DNA of 5,572 nt, taken from contig BNXY01000097.1 in assembly GCA_025999935.1 (NCBI GenBank), forward strand, positions 1-5,572, in the 5' to 3' direction. This DNA is from Bacteroidia bacterium (lineage in GTDB: Bacteria; Bacteroidota; Bacteroidia; Bacteroidales; Azobacteroidaceae). Made by a program: the position numbers and the translations under genes. Positions 3,410 through 5,572 of the stretch are shown here, in pieces (position 1 is the stretch's first letter; every line of letters starts with the position of its first letter). The notes under the pieces are model-generated. The model was not told the DNA's origin, did no database searches, and saw only the letters and a list, made by a program, of their open reading frames with translations.

Positions 3410-5572
3410 ATGAGCCTGTTCCAACATACCGTTCTAAAAAAGCAAATTGCCGCATCTTCCAACAAAATCGGGGAGGCATACAAATTATATGCGTCTTACT
3501 TTCTGAATCCTGAAGTTCAGGAAAACATCCGCAACAGCAAGGAGGAACAGTTTCAGGAGGGTTTCCTGCGGGAACTTTTTGTGAAAATTCTCGGTTATAC
3601 CCTCAATCCCGAACCGAATTACAACCTGATTACCGAGAAGAAAAATGAAACCAACTCCAAGAAAGCGGACGGAGCAATACTCATCAACAACGAAGTGAAG
3701 GCGGTTATCGAACTGAAAGATCACAAAACCACCGACCTGAAACAAGTGGAATCGCAGGCTTTCGGCTATAAGAACAATAATCGCAAAACGACATACGTCA
3801 TTATTTCCAATTTTGAAAAATTACGGTTTTATATCGAAAATACAATTGATTTCGAAGAATTTAATCTGTTCAATTTAAAAGAAGAAGATTTTGCCGTTTT
3901 ATGGATTTGTCTGGCTTATGAGAACATTGCCAAAGATTTGCCCAAGCAGTTGAAAAGCGAATCAACCAATAGCGAAGACCAGATAACCAAACAACTGTAT
4001 AAAGATTACTCCACATTCAAGCGCGAACTTTATGCAGATATTCTTGCCCATAACAAGGGGATTAATCCCCTTGCTTTGTTCAAAAAAACGCAGAAACTGT
4101 TAGACCGCCTGCTTTTCATTTTTTTTGCGGAAGACTGTAACCTGCTGCCGCCCAATTCCATGTCGGAAATCATTACCCAATGGGAAAACCTGAAAGATAT
4201 GGATGAATATAAACCCTTGTATGAGCGCATTAAAAAGTATTTCGGATATATGAATATGGGGTTTAAGGGGAAAAAATACGATGTTTTCGCGTATAACGGC
4301 GGATTATTCAAACCCGATGAAATACTCGACAGCATAGTTATTTCCGATGACGTACTTCGTAAACATTCGCTGAAATTATGCCAATATGATTTCGCCAGCG
4401 AGGTGGATGTCAATATTTTGGGACATATTTTTGAGAACAGTTTATCTGAAATAGAAGAGATTGCCACAGACATAGCAAGGGGTTTAAACCCCTTGTCAAA
4501 TACAAATGCCGTTTCCAAACGCAAGAAAGACGGTGTTTTCTACACGCCGCGATATATCACAACGTATATTGTGGAAAATACGCTCGGCAAATTGTGCGCC
4601 AACAAAAAAATAGAACTTGCTATTGACGAATCGGAATATTTCGCCGACAAAAAACGCCCGAAAGCCGAAACAAAAAAATTAGCAGACAAATTAACCGTAT
4701 ATCGCGATTGGCTGCTTGCACTGACCATTTGCGACCCCGCTTGCGGTAGCGGCGCATTTCTCAATGCTGCTCTTGATTTCCTGATGAGCGAACATCGCTT
4801 GCTTGACGAACTGACAGCCAAGCTGTTCGGCAGTGCGATTGTGTTTCCCGACATTGAGAACACCATTTTGGAAAATAATCTATATGGAGTAGATATAAAT
4901 GAAGAAAGTGTAGAAATTGCCAAACTCGCCTTGTGGCTGCGTACCGCCAAGCCGCAACGCAAACTTAATTCACTGAACAACAATATTAAATGCGGTAATT
5001 CGTTGATAAGTCCATGCCCATCATCGCAAGGGGATAAATCCCCTTGTCAAATAGAGAAAGCATTCGACTGGCAAAAAGAATTTCCACAGGTATTTAAAGA
5101 AAAAGATAAAATAGCATTCCACGTTACTACTGCAATACATGACAGCCGCACTTCTCAAAGAATGATTGATTACAAAGTACGCGAAAAACGATATAACAAG
5201 GGGATTAATCCCCTTATTAGCAGTCCCATTCCGTTAGATGATGAAGATGAACTGATTATTACAAAAACCATTGCAGAAATAGTAAAAGACGACAATTTGA
5301 ATGTATTGGCGTACAATATTTGCAGAGACCATTTGCATATATTATTAGTGTGTGAAGCAGAGAAATTAGATAAAATTGTAGGAAAAATAAAGGGAAGAAC
5401 TGCACGCGCCTGCAACAGTAACAAGGGGATTCATCCCCTTGTCAAAGAGGGAGAAGAAAGAAGCGTACCGCTATGGACACAAAAATTCGGCTACAAAGAA
5501 ATAACCAACCATGAACAGTTATACAACACGATAGAATACATTGAAAATAATCGGATAAAACACGAATTGCCG
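3410..5572 (+). CDS. Eco57I-like type IIG restriction-modification enzyme with embedded HUH domain (3'-partial)
   Basis: The frame is open for 721 codons to the window edge. The ATG is the first start after an in-frame TAG at 3404. Residues about 1-130 form a PD-(D/E)xK nuclease (D87, E101-L-K103) for DNA cleavage. A helical linker region follows, including LFKKTQKLLDRLLFIFFAED. The methyltransferase begins near KDGVFYTP and has SAM motif I DPACGSG (442-448) and the acidic LYGVDIN motif (D495). Family members transfer methyl groups to adenine N6 and cut DNA as one chain. After FDWQKEFPQVFKEK (ending at 565), the expected FDVVIGNPPY motif is absent. A Y1/HUH transposase-like domain follows, with HLH at 641-643 and EYIENN (Y710). 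The rest of the methyltransferase and the target-recognition domain would lie beyond the window. Five palindromic repeats sit inside the frame. Whether the enzyme is active cannot be judged. Confidence 0.88.
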   Translation, partial: MSLFQHTVLKKQIAASSNKIGEAYKLYASYFLNPEVQENIRNSKEEQFQEGFLRELFVKILGYTLNPEPNYNLITEKKNETNSKKADGAILINNEVKAVIELKDHKTTDLKQVESQAFGYKNNNRKTTYVIISNFEKLRFYIENTIDFEEFNLFNLKEEDFAVLWICLAYENIAKDLPKQLKSESTNSEDQITKQLYKDYSTFKRELYADILAHNKGINPLALFKKTQKLLDRLLFIFFAEDCNLLPPNSMSEIITQWENLKDMDEYKPLYERIKKYFGYMNMGFKGKKYDVFAYNGGLFKPDEILDSIVISDDVLRKHSLKLCQYDFASEVDVNILGHIFENSLSEIEEIATDIARGLNPLSNTNAVSKRKKDGVFYTPRYITTYIVENTLGKLCANKKIELAIDESEYFADKKRPKAETKKLADKLTVYRDWLLALTICDPACGSGAFLNAALDFLMSEHRLLDELTAKLFGSAIVFPDIENTILENNLYGVDINEESVEIAKLALWLRTAKPQRKLNSLNNNIKCGNSLISPCPSSQGDKSPCQIEKAFDWQKEFPQVFKEKDKIAFHVTTAIHDSRTSQRMIDYKVREKRYNKGINPLISSPIPLDDEDELIITKTIAEIVKDDNLNVLAYNICRDHLHILLVCEAEKLDKIVGKIKGRTARACNSNKGIHPLVKEGEERSVPLWTQKFGYKEITNHEQLYNTIEYIENNRIKHELP
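4054..4073. repeat. REP-like palindrome, copy 1
   Basis: A perfect 20-bp palindrome, CAAGGGGATTAATCCCCTTG, lies in the coding frame and is translated as NKGINPLA. It sits between the linker segment ELYADILAHN and LFKKTQKLLD, at what looks like a loop between helices. Confidence 0.9.
4476..4495. repeat. REP-like palindrome, copy 2
   Basis: This copy, CAAGGGGTTTAAACCCCTTG, is again a perfect palindrome. Compared with copy 1 it carries paired changes (A to T and T to A at symmetric positions) that keep the symmetry. It is read in a different frame, as ARGLNPLS, just before the KRKKDGVFYTP start of the methyltransferase. TCAAA follows the palindrome. Confidence 0.9.
5027..5046. repeat. REP-like palindrome, copy 3
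   Basis: This copy, CAAGGGGATAAATCCCCTTG, has 9-bp arms around a central AA. It is read in the third frame as QGDKSPC. In that frame the consensus centre would give TAA; the variant centre gives AAA instead. It sits between KCGNSLI and FDWQKEF. TCAAA follows. Confidence 0.9.
5197..5215. repeat. REP-like palindrome, copy 4
   Basis: An 18-bp perfect palindrome (AAGGGGATTAATCCCCTT, 5198-5215) preceded by C; the outer right G has become A. It is read as NKGINPLI and lies inside the HUH-like domain, between its first strand and the HLH motif. Confidence 0.9.
5422..5441. repeat. REP-like palindrome, copy 5
   Basis: This copy, CAAGGGGATTCATCCCCTTG, has 9-bp arms around a central TC. It is read as NKGIHPLVK and lies inside the HUH-like domain, between the helix after the HLH motif and LWTQKFG. 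TCAAA follows the palindrome, as in copies 2 and 3. Confidence 0.9.

Larger units (their letters stand above)
5102..5572 (+). other. Y1/HUH (RAYT-like, TnpA_REP) domain inside the restriction-modification ORF
   Basis: Residues 565-721 of the host ORF match the layout of Y1 (HUH) single-strand transposases, and RAYTs in particular. A first strand reads AFHVTTAIHDSR. Then NVLAYNICRDHLHILLV carries the HUH motif (H641-L-H643), followed by a helix KIVGKIKGRTAR, LWTQKFGYKEI, and IEYIENNRIKH with the presumed catalytic tyrosine (Y710; Y705 is the alternative). HUH enzymes cut single-stranded DNA at hairpin feet through a 5'-phosphotyrosine. Both key motifs are kept, so activity is possible. The domain call rests on motif order and my recall of the family, not on a search. 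Confidence 0.75.

Noticed and set aside
4054..4073. Palindromes as transcription terminators
   Set aside because: They lie inside an intact reading frame, lack a T-run after the stem, and recur five times in one gene.
4030..4524. 164-codon minus-strand ORF and similar minus ORFs at 4540-4983 and 5170-5424
   Set aside because: They are antisense shadows of the R-M gene, which has clear motifs on the plus strand. The recurring RGLIPL peptides in them are only the palindromes read from the other side.
4054..5441. Palindromes as a CRISPR array
   Set aside because: Spacing is irregular (about 170 to 550 bp), units are 20-bp palindromes, and the DNA between them is conserved protein-coding sequence.

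Overview
The window looks like a Bacteroidota (probably Bacteroidales) chromosome. It is AT-rich, its starts lack clear Shine-Dalgarno sites, a perfect Bacteroidota -7 box (TAnnTTTG) precedes the last gene, and its protein families are ones I associate with that phylum. It reads as a fragment of an eroding defence/conflict island.

Left part (1-421): the C-terminal winged-helix tail of a gene that enters from the left, of the kind found on Fic or AlbA_2/AAA_4-type proteins. It ends inside an 11-bp tandem repeat (ATGGCGGATAA). A non-coding stretch follows, with a second short wHTH-tail-like remnant and another perfect 11-bp tandem duplication. Centre-left (422-2765): a broken gene of the TOTE conflict-system type. 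The first ORF holds a coiled coil, Cys cluster, archaeo-eukaryotic primase domain and the first RecA half of an SF2 helicase. Most of the second RecA half appears to be lost through two internal deletions, one in frame and one frame-shifting. The C-terminal PLD-like domain survives as a separate ORF.

Centre (2766-3409): an intrinsic terminator, a small minus-strand gene for a CxCxxC protein of unknown function, an inverted repeat overlapping its start, and an intergenic region with divergent promoter candidates. Right part (3410 to the end): a long ORF, open at the window edge, for an Eco57I-like type IIG restriction-modification enzyme (PD-(D/E)xK nuclease, helical linker, N6-adenine methyltransferase with DPACGSG motif).

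The most striking signal is in this last gene. Where the methyltransferase should go on to its NPPY motif, the reading frame instead enters a Y1/HUH transposase-like (REP-associated, RAYT-like) domain with HLH and a Tyr motif. The same ORF also carries five copies of a 20-bp palindrome, CAAGGGGATTAATCCCCTTG and variants. They lie in all three reading frames, none introduces a stop, and no copy occurs in the non-coding DNA of the window. A HUH domain of the class that handles palindromic REP hairpins and a family of REP-like palindromes thus share one restriction-modification gene. This is the best candidate for an undescribed system here.
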